Part shown: positions 15,389-24,397 of the stretch, one piece after another
How positions within the stretch are numbered: position 1 is the first letter of the stretch
Layout of the letters: every line of letters begins with the position of its first letter
NCBI GenBank assembly: GCA_017993775.1
Contig: JAGOMA010000004.1
Coordinates: 1-64,000 of the forward strand
Length of the DNA stretch: 64,000 nt
From: Chloroflexota bacterium
GTDB lineage: Bacteria > Chloroflexota > Anaerolineae > Promineifilales > Promineifilaceae
Direction of reading: 5' to 3'
Made by a program: the position numbers and the translations under genes
Notes under the pieces: model-generated
The model's input: only the letters and a program-made list of their open reading frames with translations
The model's database searches: none
What the model was told of the DNA's origin: nothing

Positions 15389-15791
15389 GCACGGCAAGGT
15401 CAACTGGTACGCCGAGGACGTGGTGGCCCACTTCACCAAAGTGAGCGAGCGGGCCATCGAAGCGGCGGCGGCGCGGGTGGATGCTCTGGCCAAGATGAAC
15501 ATCGTGGCCAACGACCAGGTCGACACCGGCTTCATGGTCAACAGCGTCTACTTCGCCACCGAAGACAACAGCAGCTACATGGACTCCGGCGGGCTGTTTA
15601 CCGACAAGCATGGCAACCAGGTCGAGCGGGAGATGGCGACCGAAGCCACCTTGCCCGACAACGCGACCGCGCTGGTCTGCGTGGGGGCCAACTACGCCAT
15701 CTTCCAGGAGATGACCAACCCCTTCCTCTACCCGGCGCTGCTGGCGGTGAAAGGTGAGATGAAAGGCATCATCGAAACGGTGGCCAAGTGA
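15378..15791 (+). CDS. HK97 gp10-like tail component
   Basis: 137 residues from ATG 15378, overlapping the previous gene by 11 bases. The helix ARVDALAKMNIVANDQVDTG followed by FMVNSVYF, the strand VCVGANYAIFQEM, and the ending FLYPALLAVKGEM match the HK97 gp10 family (VDTG-L..S, V-Y-FVE-GT, pafl-PA). These proteins act at the head-tail junction or in tail completion. Confidence 0.75.
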   Translation: MAARHGKVNWYAEDVVAHFTKVSERAIEAAAARVDALAKMNIVANDQVDTGFMVNSVYFATEDNSSYMDSGGLFTDKHGNQVEREMATEATLPDNATALVCVGANYAIFQEMTNPFLYPALLAVKGEMKGIIETVAK

Positions 15792-16165
15792 TTGACGTCG
15801 ACGCGACGGCCGTCGATTTGGCCCTGAGCGACGCCACCCTGGCCGCGGCGGTGAACGGCCGTATCTACGGCGGCGACGCGCCACCGGCGGGATTTGACCC
15901 CGCTAACGGCTGCGTGTGCCTCAAGTCTCGTGGCGGGCAGACCCGCTATGACCCCCTTATTGACGTCTCTATCCAGGTGAAATGTTACGGGGCTTCAGCG
16001 CCCGACGCCTGGCAAATTTACCAACTTACCTACGACGCGCTCCATGAGGCAGCCAACGGCAGTGTGGCCTTCAGCCAGTCCGAAGTGACCGGCCAGCAGC
16101 TCACCGAGCCATCCACGGGGCGCACCTTTATTCTGGCTTACTTCCGCATGATGATGCGGCCGTAG
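15788..16165 (+). CDS. Tail terminator/completion protein
   Basis: 125 residues from GTG 15788 in a GTGA overlap with the previous stop. Sequence NGRIYGGDAPPAGFDPANGC, LIDVSIQVKCYGASAPDAWQ, IYQLTYDALHEA and a closing strand FILAYFRMMMRP fit the gpU/DUF3168-like alpha/beta fold of tail terminators that cap the tail tube. Immediately precedes the tail tube gene. Confidence 0.65.
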   Translation: MIDVDATAVDLALSDATLAAAVNGRIYGGDAPPAGFDPANGCVCLKSRGGQTRYDPLIDVSIQVKCYGASAPDAWQIYQLTYDALHEAANGSVAFSQSEVTGQQLTEPSTGRTFILAYFRMMMRP

Positions 16166-16199
16166 GCCGTCCGCGACGACGCGGATTGGAGGATTATCC

Positions 16200-16793
16200 A
16201 TGAGCACAGCAGATATTATCATTGGACCGGCGCGCATTTTCTACGCGCCCATCGGCGAGGCGCTGCCAGACGACGACCTGGCTTACGGCGCGACCTGGAC
16301 CGGCAATTGGGAGGAAATCGCCCTCACCAAAACCCCCTTCACCATGAAGCGGGATTTGTCCACGGTAGATGTCATGGTGGAACAATCCACCCTGCCGGTG
16401 AAGCGCGTGGCCACCGAAGAGAAGGTGAGCTTCGAGACCACCCTGGCCGAGCTGACCGGCGACTACCTGCAGCTGGCGATGGAAGGCACAAACACGGTCA
16501 CGGCCGCAGGCGCGGCGCAGGTGGGCAAAGAAGAACTGCTCGCCGGCGGGCAGGCAGATCTGACCGAGCGCACCTGGGCTGTGGAAGGGCTGTATGAAAC
16601 GGCCGCCGGGGTGAAGTTCCCCATCCGACTGCAAATCTACCGGGCGACGGCCGTGCTGAACGGCGACCTGACCTTCGGCAAAGCCGACTCGGCGGGTATT
16701 CCGCTGCTGATTGACGCCCTGGGCGACCTGAGCAAACCGGTCGGCGAGCAGCTGTTCATCTTCCAGAAGGTCACGGCCGCAGCGACCGCCTAA
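16200..16793 (+). CDS. Major tail (tube) protein
   Basis: 197 residues from ATG 16200 with TTGGAGGA upstream. Beta-rich: IIIGPARIFYAPIGEALPDD, TWTGNWEEIALTKTPFTMKR, VKRVATEEKVSFETTLAELT and FPIRLQIYRATAVLNGDLTF follow the tail-tube fold, with insertion-loop features. It sits between the terminator and the chaperone/tape-measure genes, the standard place. Confidence 0.8.
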   Translation: MSTADIIIGPARIFYAPIGEALPDDDLAYGATWTGNWEEIALTKTPFTMKRDLSTVDVMVEQSTLPVKRVATEEKVSFETTLAELTGDYLQLAMEGTNTVTAAGAAQVGKEELLAGGQADLTERTWAVEGLYETAAGVKFPIRLQIYRATAVLNGDLTFGKADSAGIPLLIDALGDLSKPVGEQLFIFQKVTAAATA

Positions 16794-16803
16794 GAGGTTC
16801 GTC

Positions 16804-17346
16804 TTGAGCAGCAACGCCACCCCACGCCCAACCATGCGTGACATCCCTGAGCAACCCACCCTGCGCGATTTGTATCGCGTCATCGCCACCCTGGGCCAGC
16901 AGCTCGACAATTTTGCCGCCGAGCTGCAAGGCCTGCGGGTGGATCTGACGCGCATCAACACGCGGCAGAATGACGACATCCAGGCCAACCGCGACCACCT
17001 GCTGCGGCTGGACGAGGAGCTGGGTCGCGTCAAGGTGGAACTGGAAGCCATCAAGGCCTGGCAGATTGCCCACCAGTTCACCTGCCCATTTGTCGGCGTC
17101 TCGTCGCAGGCGGCGGCGCGCCAGCAGCTGCTCCAGCTTCTCGTCCGTCACTTCAACCAGGATGAGTTGGACAACCTGCTCTTTGAGATGGGCGAGCAGC
17201 CGGACATGCTGCCCAGCGGCAACCTCACCTCCCGCGCCCAGGCCATCGTGCAGCACATGGAGCGGCGCGGCCGCATCGACGATCTAATTGAAGCTTGCCG
17301 GCGGCATCGACCCCATGTGGCCTGGCCGCTGGCCTACACCTCATAA
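16804..17346 (+). CDS. Coiled-coil protein with a C-terminal effector-associated (death-like) domain
   Basis: 180 residues from TTG 16804 (AGAGG upstream). Residues about 15-90 form a coiled coil (LRDLYRVIATLGQQLDNFAA, then LRVDLTRINTRQNDD and LRLDEELGRVKVELEAIKAW). Residues about 106-176 match the small helical effector-associated domains, EAD7-like in pattern: LVRHFNQDELDNLLFEMG, then the LP-x-G turn, the AIVQHMERRGRIDDLIEACR helices and a closing RRHRPHVAW. EADs normally link bacterial conflict or immunity proteins (TIR, NACHT, caspase-like) by homotypic contacts; in a phage tail operon it is unexpected. It could be an immunity decoy or adaptor. The domain call is by eye from the characteristic F..DEL..L.F..G ... 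RGR...LI......RP..W pattern. Confidence 0.7.
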   Translation: MSSNATPRPTMRDIPEQPTLRDLYRVIATLGQQLDNFAAELQGLRVDLTRINTRQNDDIQANRDHLLRLDEELGRVKVELEAIKAWQIAHQFTCPFVGVSSQAAARQQLLQLLVRHFNQDELDNLLFEMGEQPDMLPSGNLTSRAQAIVQHMERRGRIDDLIEACRRHRPHVAWPLAYTS

Positions 17347-17355
17347 GGAGCTGAC

Positions 17356-17622
17356 ATGAAATCCGGATACAAAACAACTGAGTTCTGGCTGACGGCCGTG
17401 GTCAACATCGCGGCGGCGGTCGTGGCCATTCTGGCCTTTCGGGGCCTGATGTCGCCCCAGGAAGGCGACCTGTGGGTCAAGCTGGTGCAGGCTATCGCCG
17501 CCACCGTCGCGCCGCTGGTGATGGGTGTGGTTACTGCTGCCTACACCCAGGCGCGGGCGAAGGTCAAGGCGGCCGATCCACGGATTATCGAAATATTCGA
17601 TACGGTGGAGGCAGCCGAATGA
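17356..17622 (+). CDS. Small two-helix membrane protein, holin candidate
   Basis: 88 residues: short polar N-terminus (MKSGYKTTEFW), membrane helix about 12-29 (LTAVVNIAAAVVAILAF), a turn, a second hydrophobic helix about 43-62 (LVQAIAATVAPLVMGVVTAA) and a charged tail. This is the layout of phage holins with a KTTEFW-type N-terminus. TAAGGAGCTGAC provides the ribosome site. It sits directly before the tail chaperone, so a tail role cannot be excluded. Confidence 0.65.
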   Translation: MKSGYKTTEFWLTAVVNIAAAVVAILAFRGLMSPQEGDLWVKLVQAIAATVAPLVMGVVTAAYTQARAKVKAADPRIIEIFDTVEAAE

Positions 17623-18035
17623 AAACGGCCGTTGTCACCATCGCCGGCAAGCCCTACACCATCCGCGAACCCAAACGGAAAGCCAACGCCAAATGGCGGC
17701 AGCGCTTCCAGGCGGAGTTCAGCGACGTGGCCGCCCTCATCGAGGGGCTGCCCAAAACAGAGATGACGCCCGAAGCCCTGGGCGGACTGCTGCACCAAAT
17801 CATCGCCAAAGTCGGCGGCTCGGTGGATACGCTGGCGGAGCTGGTTTTTGCTTATTCGCCGGAGCTGGCAGCCGACCGGGAAACCATCGAGGAGGAAGCA
17901 TACGACAGCGACATCATGGCCGCGTTTACGGCCGTGCTGAAGCTGGCGTACCCTTTTGGCTCGGTGGTGGAAGCAGTGAATGGGCTGGTCGCCCTTGGCC
18001 GGACGGACAGGCCGACCTCGCCGAGTTCCTCCTAA
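17619..18035 (+). CDS. Tail assembly chaperone, short (G-type) product
   Basis: 138 residues from ATG 17619, overlapping the previous stop (ATGA). N-terminal beta region (TAVVTIAGKPYTIREPKRKA) then helices (WRQRFQAEFSDVAALIEGLP, GGSVDTLAELVFAYSPELAA). In tailed phages this gene, between tail tube and tape measure, makes a short and a frameshifted long form that coat the tape measure before tube assembly. The -1 frame is open across this gene and continues to 18256; see the frameshift entry. Confidence 0.75.
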   Translation: MKTAVVTIAGKPYTIREPKRKANAKWRQRFQAEFSDVAALIEGLPKTEMTPEALGGLLHQIIAKVGGSVDTLAELVFAYSPELAADRETIEEEAYDSDIMAAFTAVLKLAYPFGSVVEAVNGLVALGRTDRPTSPSSS

Positions 18036-18256
18036 GCCAGTACGGCCTGGAGGATACGGCCGTCGACGATCTCGAAGCCGCCGACCTGCTGCTGGCCTAT
18101 ACGCGGCGGCGGCGCTTCGAGGCCAAACTCCTGGCCGGTGAACTGGCCGGCATGTGGGGTGGTGAGCGGGCAGTCGCTCCACCGCCCACCTCCCGCCGCA
18201 GCGACCATATTCACGCCGACCAGATGCTGCGTGATATGAAAATAACCATCCACTGA
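17619..18256 (+). CDS. Tail assembly chaperone, probable -1 frameshifted (G-T type) product
   Basis: After a -1 shift the reading frame runs to a stop at 18254-18256, adding a helical and basic extension that includes DLAEFLLSQYGLEDTAVDDL and LEAADLLLAYTRRRRFEAKL. There is no separate start or ribosome site for that segment, and the tape measure follows 10 bases later, so the second frame is best explained as the T domain. A canonical slippery heptamer C-CCT-TTT lies in the zero frame at 17951-17957. The exact slip point is inferred. Confidence 0.6.
17951..17957 (+). promoter_or_regulatory. Candidate -1 frameshift slippery site CCCTTTT
   Basis: In the zero frame the codons are TAC-CCT-TTT-GGC; sliding back one base pairs the two tRNAs with CCC-TTT. 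It satisfies X-XXY-YYZ and is the only such heptamer I found near the end of the short product, though it is about 80 bases before the zero-frame stop. Confidence 0.5.
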
Positions 18257-18266
18257 GAGACTCCTT

Positions 18267-21200
18267 ATGAGCGCAGAACTTGGCGACGCCATTGTTTACC
18301 TGTCGGCTGAAAACGCCCAACTCAAAAAAGACCTGGACAACGCGCAGAAGCATACCGAAGGGTGGCTGTCGCAGTTGGGCATGGGCATCAACATCGCCCT
18401 GGGCAACGCCCTGGTCAGCGCGGTGGGCAAAGGCATCCAGGCAGTCGGCAACCTGGGCAAGTCGGTCTTTGACTTTGCCGCCGACAGCCAGCGAGCCACC
18501 GTCTATTTGCAATCCGAACTGGGCGCGACGGCCGATGAAGCCCAAATCTTAGGCGAAGTCGCCCAGGCTGTCTGGAAGAACAACTTCGGCGCGGACGTGC
18601 TGGAAGCGGCGCAGACCGTCGGGCAGGTGCGCCAGCAGCTCAAGAGCCTCAACACCGAAGGCATCCAGGGCGCGGCGCAGATGGCCCTGGCCCTGCGCGA
18701 CGCCTACGGCCCGCAGACCCAGGACAGCATCGACGCGGCGCGCACGCTGATGGAGGATTTCAACCTCACCTACCAGCAAGCCTTCGACTTCATCGCCGCC
18801 GGCTACCAGAAGGGCCTCGACCGCTCCGGCGATTTCCTCGACTCCATCACCGAATACGCGCCGCAGTTCGCCAGCGCCCAGGCGGGCGCGGGTCAATTCT
18901 TCAGCGCGATGGAAACCGGCCTGCAGGGCGGCATGCTGGGCACCGACCGGGCGCTGGACATGTTTAAGGAGTTCCGCGTGCGGCTGCTCGACGGGTCAAC
19001 CACCACGGCCGACGGGCTGAAGCAAATCGGGCTGTCGGTGGACGACATCAGCGCTCGCATTAACAACGGCTCGCTCACCTGGACCGACGCCTTCACCCTG
19101 GTGCAGAGCGGCATCCGTGACGCGGGCAGCCAGGCAACCCAGATGCAGGCTGGCGTGGCTTTGTTGGGCACGCAGTTCGAAGACATGGGCGTCGAGGCGG
19201 CGCTGAGTGTGGACCTGGCGGCCACGTCGCTGGAGGAGCTAAACGGCGCGGCCGACGCGGTCAACGTGCGCTACGACAATCTGGGCGACTTCTTCCAGGG
19301 CATGGGGCGGCGGCTGACGGCCGCTCTGGAACCGGCCGCCGGCGCGCTGCTGGACATTGCCAACGACGCCATGCCGGAATTGGAGGCAGGTTTCCAAAGT
19401 TTGGAGGCCAACGCCGTGCCTTTCGCCGTCGGGCTGGCGGCCATCTTCAAAGGGCTGTATGGCCTGGCAAAGGCGTTCTTCGGCGGCTTCCGCAAGGACG
19501 CCAACAGCGAGATGGGCGGCACGGCCAACGAAGCAGGCTCTTGGGGGCGCAACATCGTGCTGCAGCTGGCGCGCGGCATGGCGGCCGCAGCCACGGCCGT
19601 GGTGCGCGTGCTCAATTTTATCGGGGGGATTATTGCCGACTGGCTGTCCCCTGGCAGCCCGCCGAAGCTGCTGCCGGAGATTGACGACTGGGGCACGGCG
19701 GCCATGCAGGAGTTTCTCGACGGCATGGGCGAAGCCTCTGTCGGCGCGCTGCGCGGCATGGGCGGCCGCATCATGGACACCCTGGGCGGCATCCAGGAGG
19801 CCGGGCTGGTGGGTTTGTTCTCCACCATCTCCGGCACGGTGCAGCGGCTCATGCAGTCCACGGCCACGGAGGACGACAGCGGCCTGGTGGGCCGTATCAT
19901 GGGCAGCCGGGGCGTTGTGGCCCAGGCTATCGCCGACATCCAGGCTTACGGCCGTGTGACCGACGCCACCCTGTCGGCCATCCAGCAGAGCATGGTCGGG
20001 CTGCCGCCGGTGGCCAACGACTACGTGCAGGCGATGATCCGGCTCTACCAGGCCAACCAGGCGGTCACCGGCGCGCAGGAAGAGCTGAACCGCGTCACGC
20101 AGGCATACGACGACAAACTCTCCCCGCTGCGCGCCGAACTGGAAGGCATCCAGGACGCACAGGCCAACGAGGCCGACGAGAAGCGCATCGCCGCGCTGCG
20201 CCAGGCCATCGCCAGAGGCGCGCTAAACGATGAGCAGAAAGCGCAGGCGCTGCGCGAGATTCGCGCCCGCGAGCTGGCGATGCAGATTCGGGCTGTGGAG
20301 CGGGAAAAGGAAACGGCCGTCGACGCCGCCCAGGAGAAGCTGGACGCGGCTGAAGCGGAGCAGCAAGCGGCCGAAGACGCCGTCGCGCTGCAGCAGGCGC
20401 TCATTGACGCCCAACTGGAATCCAACGGCCTCATCCAGGAGCAGATTAGCCTGCTCGACCGGCTGGCGCAGGCGATGACGGCCGTGGGCGCAGGCATTGC
20501 CGACGCGCTGGGCGGAGAAGGCGGCGGGTTGGCGGCCGCGCTGGGTAACGGGTTCGATACGGCTATGGAAAACCTAAAAAACAGCGATAAGTTAACCTCG
20601 CTGTTTGACGAGATAGACGTGGAAGGACTGGTAGCCGAAATCCTGGCCGAATTCGCGCCCCTGGAAGAAGAGGTCACGACACTTGGCACGCTCTTCGGCA
20701 CAATCGGGGAAAAGTGGGACGACCTGACCACCAAATCCAACCCACTCATCGAGGCGGCCATCGGTGTGGGCATCGCCTTCGCTTCCATCAAGCTGGGTGG
20801 ATTGGTCGCTGGTCTGTTTTCCGCTGCGGGGGGCTTTCTGACGGCGGCAGGTGCGTCGGGCACGCTGGGCGCCACGTTGCTGACCATCGCCGGACCGGTG
20901 GGCATCATCATCGCGGTAATCGCCGGACTGGCGCTGGCTGTGGCCACGGATTTCATGGGCATCCGGACCACGTCGGAGCAGTTGGTGTTTATCATCGAGT
21001 ATTTTTTCACCGTCTACCTGCCGCGTGTCTTTATGCAGTTCCTCGCGGCGCTGGGCGTGACCTGGGCCAACATGAAGGCCGGAGCGGCCGAGCTGGGCGT
21101 GATGCTTGCCCTAACCTGGGCGCTCATCAAACAGAAATTTGATGACCTGAAAAAGTGGATTGGCGAGAAAGCTCTGGAAATTCTCGGCTTCTTCCTCAAC

Positions 21201-21659
21201 ATTGGCGGTAAAGCCTCCGAGATGGCCGACAGCATCGAAACGGCCGCGAAGGATGCCCAGGATTTTGTCACCGGTTTGTGGGACGCCATCAAGGGTTTAT
21301 GGGAATGGCTGAAGGACAAGGTGTTTAATTTCAAAATAAACCTGCCCAACCTGCCCGATTGGGCGATCCCCGGTTCGCCCATCCCCCTGCACACGGCCTG
21401 GAAGAACTTTGCTCAGGATATGAACAACATGGTCATCCGGCCGGAGATGGACCTGCCGACCGTTGCGCCGCTGCCTGGCGGCCAGAGTGTTGGCGCGCCA
21501 ACATCTACGGTTGTAGGCGCAGCCGCGCCTGTGGTGGTCCAGTTTACCGGCGACATTGTGCTGAACGACCAAACGGCCGTCGCGGCTTTCCTCAGCTATC
21601 TCAGCGGCATCGACGACGCGGGAGCGTTGAGCGGCGCGGCGCTGCCTTACGGAGGGTAA
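18267..21659 (+). CDS. Tail tape measure protein
   Basis: 1,130 residues from ATG 18267, by far the longest gene after the MuF protein and in the standard place. Long helical and coiled-coil segments (IDAARTLMEDFNLTYQQAFD, the Ala/Glu/Gln-rich stretch about 590-730), then a strongly hydrophobic membrane-like block about 824-900 and a C-terminal region that carries another membrane-like segment and short Pro-rich part. Tape measures span the tube lumen and set tail length; at the usual 1.5 angstrom per residue this predicts a tail of about 170 nm. A 16-bp palindrome copy lies near the 3' end. Confidence 0.85.
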   Translation: MSAELGDAIVYLSAENAQLKKDLDNAQKHTEGWLSQLGMGINIALGNALVSAVGKGIQAVGNLGKSVFDFAADSQRATVYLQSELGATADEAQILGEVAQAVWKNNFGADVLEAAQTVGQVRQQLKSLNTEGIQGAAQMALALRDAYGPQTQDSIDAARTLMEDFNLTYQQAFDFIAAGYQKGLDRSGDFLDSITEYAPQFASAQAGAGQFFSAMETGLQGGMLGTDRALDMFKEFRVRLLDGSTTTADGLKQIGLSVDDISARINNGSLTWTDAFTLVQSGIRDAGSQATQMQAGVALLGTQFEDMGVEAALSVDLAATSLEELNGAADAVNVRYDNLGDFFQGMGRRLTAALEPAAGALLDIANDAMPELEAGFQSLEANAVPFAVGLAAIFKGLYGLAKAFFGGFRKDANSEMGGTANEAGSWGRNIVLQLARGMAAAATAVVRVLNFIGGIIADWLSPGSPPKLLPEIDDWGTAAMQEFLDGMGEASVGALRGMGGRIMDTLGGIQEAGLVGLFSTISGTVQRLMQSTATEDDSGLVGRIMGSRGVVAQAIADIQAYGRVTDATLSAIQQSMVGLPPVANDYVQAMIRLYQANQAVTGAQEELNRVTQAYDDKLSPLRAELEGIQDAQANEADEKRIAALRQAIARGALNDEQKAQALREIRARELAMQIRAVEREKETAVDAAQEKLDAAEAEQQAAEDAVALQQALIDAQLESNGLIQEQISLLDRLAQAMTAVGAGIADALGGEGGGLAAALGNGFDTAMENLKNSDKLTSLFDEIDVEGLVAEILAEFAPLEEEVTTLGTLFGTIGEKWDDLTTKSNPLIEAAIGVGIAFASIKLGGLVAGLFSAAGGFLTAAGASGTLGATLLTIAGPVGIIIAVIAGLALAVATDFMGIRTTSEQLVFIIEYFFTVYLPRVFMQFLAALGVTWANMKAGAAELGVMLALTWALIKQKFDDLKKWIGEKALEILGFFLNIGGKASEMADSIETAAKDAQDFVTGLWDAIKGLWEWLKDKVFNFKINLPNLPDWAIPGSPIPLHTAWKNFAQDMNNMVIRPEMDLPTVAPLPGGQSVGAPTSTVVGAAAPVVVQFTGDIVLNDQTAVAAFLSYLSGIDDAGALSGAALPYGG
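21488..21503. repeat. 16-bp palindrome TGTTGGCGCGCCAACA, copy 4
   Basis: Perfect copy within the 3' part of the tape measure gene, translated as VGAPT. Confidence 0.9.
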
Positions 21660-23063
21660 ATGACCCTGGATATTACAGACCCCAAATACAACGTGACCGT
21701 CAGTCTCGACGACGGCGTCAACTGCGCCATCACCCGCGGCGGCTGGGCGCAGGCCGGACCCAACCCGCTGCCCGGCGGCCTGTGGGGCGACGTCGACGAG
21801 ACGGTGCTGGTTTCGCTGCTCGGCCAGGACGACACCATCTACGGCTTGCTGTCGTTTATCGCCCGGCGGGCGGAAGAGGTGCAAAGCCCGCTGCATCCGG
21901 ATTACCTGAATCCTGGGGTGAAGCCGTTTGTGTATGCCCAGACCCCTGACGAGGGGAACGGCCGTTGGGCGCTGGTTAAATCGCTGTCGGTGGAGAAGCT
22001 GGACCCCAGCCACTACCGGGCCAACGGTCGGACCACGCTGCGCATTAAATTTACCAGGGAAGGGGTGTGGCGCGGGCTGGAACCGGGCAGCACGCCGCTG
22101 ACCTTACGAACCTACGGAATCCACACCTATACCAATGGCGTCCAATTCGCCAATGCGTCCGTTGGGACCACCGGTTTGTTGGGCGACGCCGACCCGATGA
22201 CCATCATCAAGGTACGGCCGTTTCCCGCCGCCACCCATTCACTTCACATCGACGTCGCCATTTTTCAAGAATCCTGGTACTCCAGCGGAACCGAAAGTGA
22301 TTTCACCCCCTACTTTTGGGCAAAAGACATCACCATCGGTTCCCCCACCATCGTCAACATTTCAACCCTGGGCGCGCCGTTTGCCGGCATGCACATTCTG
22401 CCCGGCAACGAGGCCGCGAACCTGGGCCTGGCCAATCTCATCGGCTGGAGCATTCCGGCCTCTTATCACGGTTTCTTTTCCGTGTATGCCGTGCAGCTGG
22501 CCGAAGTGGGCGGCACAATGTATTTCCGGCATGGGGTGACCAGCAACTATGAGGTGGGCGGTGACGTGGCGATGACGGTCGGCTCCCCGCCTGCCTGGGG
22601 CATCGCCTACCTGGGCACGTTCAAGATACCTTCTGTGGGCACGCGCATTTACGGAACCGGGCTGGCCAATTACACCGGCCTCATGGAGATTAATGTGCCT
22701 TCCGGCAAGGCCATCTTTGGCGGCCTCATCTTTATGCCGGAGCCAGCCAAACTGCCGCAGCGTGTCAAGGCATATGCGGCCGGCGGCGTTTACAACAACC
22801 CCATCACCGTGGCCAATGGCGAGCTGGAAGAAGTGTACTGGACCAATACCAGCGACGTCCCCCAAATCATGGGCGCTCGTGAAGCTCCCATCGGCCCCTT
22901 CCAGGCCCCAAGACCGGGCGCTGGCGTCACCAACCGTTTTTGGTTTATCCCCGTGCCGCTGGCTACCGGCGGCGACGGCTGGCTGCCTGATCCACAGGTG
23001 GATTGGACCATTGGGGCAAAATACATCCCCCGCTGGCAGCACATCAACCAGGAGGGCTTGTGA
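21660..23063 (+). CDS. Distal tail/baseplate protein
   Basis: 467 residues starting directly after the tape measure stop (ATG 21660). The N-terminus (DPKYNVTVSLDDGVNCAITR) and a beta-rich body without membrane segments fit distal-tail or baseplate hub proteins. The C-terminal part has Gly/Pro-rich loops and aromatic strands suggesting a carbohydrate-binding beta-sandwich. Family assignment rests mainly on position and length. Confidence 0.65.
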   Translation: MTLDITDPKYNVTVSLDDGVNCAITRGGWAQAGPNPLPGGLWGDVDETVLVSLLGQDDTIYGLLSFIARRAEEVQSPLHPDYLNPGVKPFVYAQTPDEGNGRWALVKSLSVEKLDPSHYRANGRTTLRIKFTREGVWRGLEPGSTPLTLRTYGIHTYTNGVQFANASVGTTGLLGDADPMTIIKVRPFPAATHSLHIDVAIFQESWYSSGTESDFTPYFWAKDITIGSPTIVNISTLGAPFAGMHILPGNEAANLGLANLIGWSIPASYHGFFSVYAVQLAEVGGTMYFRHGVTSNYEVGGDVAMTVGSPPAWGIAYLGTFKIPSVGTRIYGTGLANYTGLMEINVPSGKAIFGGLIFMPEPAKLPQRVKAYAAGGVYNNPITVANGELEEVYWTNTSDVPQIMGAREAPIGPFQAPRPGAGVTNRFWFIPVPLATGGDGWLPDPQVDWTIGAKYIPRWQHINQEGL

Positions 23064-24139
23064 GCGAGCAGTCGTCTGGACAGCTGGCCGGCGTGGGTGA
23101 CGTCACCGCCTACATCTGGCCCACCTACAAGCGGATGACGGCCGCCCAGGGCGGCGACGTGTCGGCCTCCTTCCAGTTTGGCGGCCCCGACGCGCTGCTG
23201 GAAACGTGGTTTTACGAGTACCTGGGGCGGGAGTTCGAGGAGCTGTATGGCGGGCAACGGCCGTTTTACGGCCGCATCCACACCATGCGCCTGGCCTACA
23301 ACCGGCTGGTGCTGACTGTTTCGCTGGACTGGCTCTACAACCGCGTGGCCTGCGCCTATACCAGCGCCCTCGATGGCAGCACCCAATACACCAGCTTCTT
23401 TGAAGACGCGGCCAGCGTGGGCACGTGGGGCAAGCGGGAGTACCTGATCCGGCCGACGGACAACACCGTGGGACTGGCCGAGGCCGAAGAGCTGGCGGCC
23501 GACTTCCTGGCCGAGTTCGCCCAGCCGGTGATTAGTCGGGGCGAGGTGCAGGGCAAACTGGAACGCGCCCAGCTGCAGGTGACGGCTCAGGGTTACAGCC
23601 AGACCCTCGACGCCGAATTGTTCCGCGAGGAAAGCGAAGGCGAAGATGACGCCGAGGTCGAGGTGGGCGTGGCTCTGAGCGGCGCTTCGTTTGTCGTCGC
23701 CGGCGACGTGGCCGCCAACTCGCGCCAGGTGAACATCCAGGCGGACTGGCAGTCTAAGCTGAAGCGCATCGAGTGGATTGCCGGGCGGCGGGATAGCAGC
23801 GGCCGCCGGTACACCTTCGGCTGCTTCGGCTCTAAAGCCTTCGACTACCAGCCGGTGAACCTGTCACCCAAATACCTCATCTGGACCAAGCGCCAGGCGG
23901 TGGAGCATTACACGGCCGACAACCTGTACGTGCCCGCCCCGCTGGTAATGCCTGGCGGGTATTCCAACATCCAGGACCTGCGCACGGCCGGGTCATCGTC
24001 GGCCAGCCAAACGCCGGCGCTGCAGTGGGACGCCTCGGTGGTCTACGACCGCAGCGGGGCGACGCTGCGCGGCGGAGCCTGGGGCGTGCAGGAGCGCACG
24101 GCGGCGATTCAGATGAGTATTATCGGCCGGCGGCAGTAA
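23060..24139 (+). CDS. Baseplate/tail protein downstream of distal tail gene
   Basis: 359 residues from GTG 23060, which overlaps the previous stop (GTGA) and has CAGGAGGG upstream. Contains a helix-strand body (DVTAYIWPTYKRMTAAQGGD, then FYEYLGREFEELYGGQRPFY) and an acidic stretch near 195. Resembles the tail-hub class of siphoviruses in place and size, though I do not recognise a specific family. Confidence 0.6.
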   Translation: MSEQSSGQLAGVGDVTAYIWPTYKRMTAAQGGDVSASFQFGGPDALLETWFYEYLGREFEELYGGQRPFYGRIHTMRLAYNRLVLTVSLDWLYNRVACAYTSALDGSTQYTSFFEDAASVGTWGKREYLIRPTDNTVGLAEAEELAADFLAEFAQPVISRGEVQGKLERAQLQVTAQGYSQTLDAELFREESEGEDDAEVEVGVALSGASFVVAGDVAANSRQVNIQADWQSKLKRIEWIAGRRDSSGRRYTFGCFGSKAFDYQPVNLSPKYLIWTKRQAVEHYTADNLYVPAPLVMPGGYSNIQDLRTAGSSSASQTPALQWDASVVYDRSGATLRGGAWGVQERTAAIQMSIIGRRQ

Positions 24140-24160
24140 CGGCCGTCGGCAAGGAGAACC

Positions 24161-24397
24161 ATGAACGCAAGACAACGCTTCCTATTCATACTCTTCGTTT
24201 TGATCCTGTTGGTGGTGGGCGTGACGGCCGTTGCGCCGATTCCGCCGAAATCTCCCAGTTCGCCAGGGTTGGCCATAGTGTTGAAGCCGCAGCAGACCAT
24301 CATGGTCACCTGCGTGGGGGGCGACGAGCTGATCGTTGCGCCCTCTGGTGATTTGGATGCGGAACTTACCTGCCGCGTATGGGTGAAGCAGCCATGA
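24161..24397 (+). CDS. Small exported or membrane-anchored protein
   Basis: 78 residues from ATG 24161 (AAGGAGAACC upstream). N-terminal basic residues and a membrane helix or signal (about 7-24, FLFILFVLILLVVGVTAVA), then a Pro-rich linker and a short beta region with three Cys. Located between baseplate and fibre genes; possibly a lysis accessory (spanin-like) or surface protein. It overlaps the next start by four bases. Confidence 0.55.
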   Translation: MNARQRFLFILFVLILLVVGVTAVAPIPPKSPSSPGLAIVLKPQQTIMVTCVGGDELIVAPSGDLDAELTCRVWVKQP

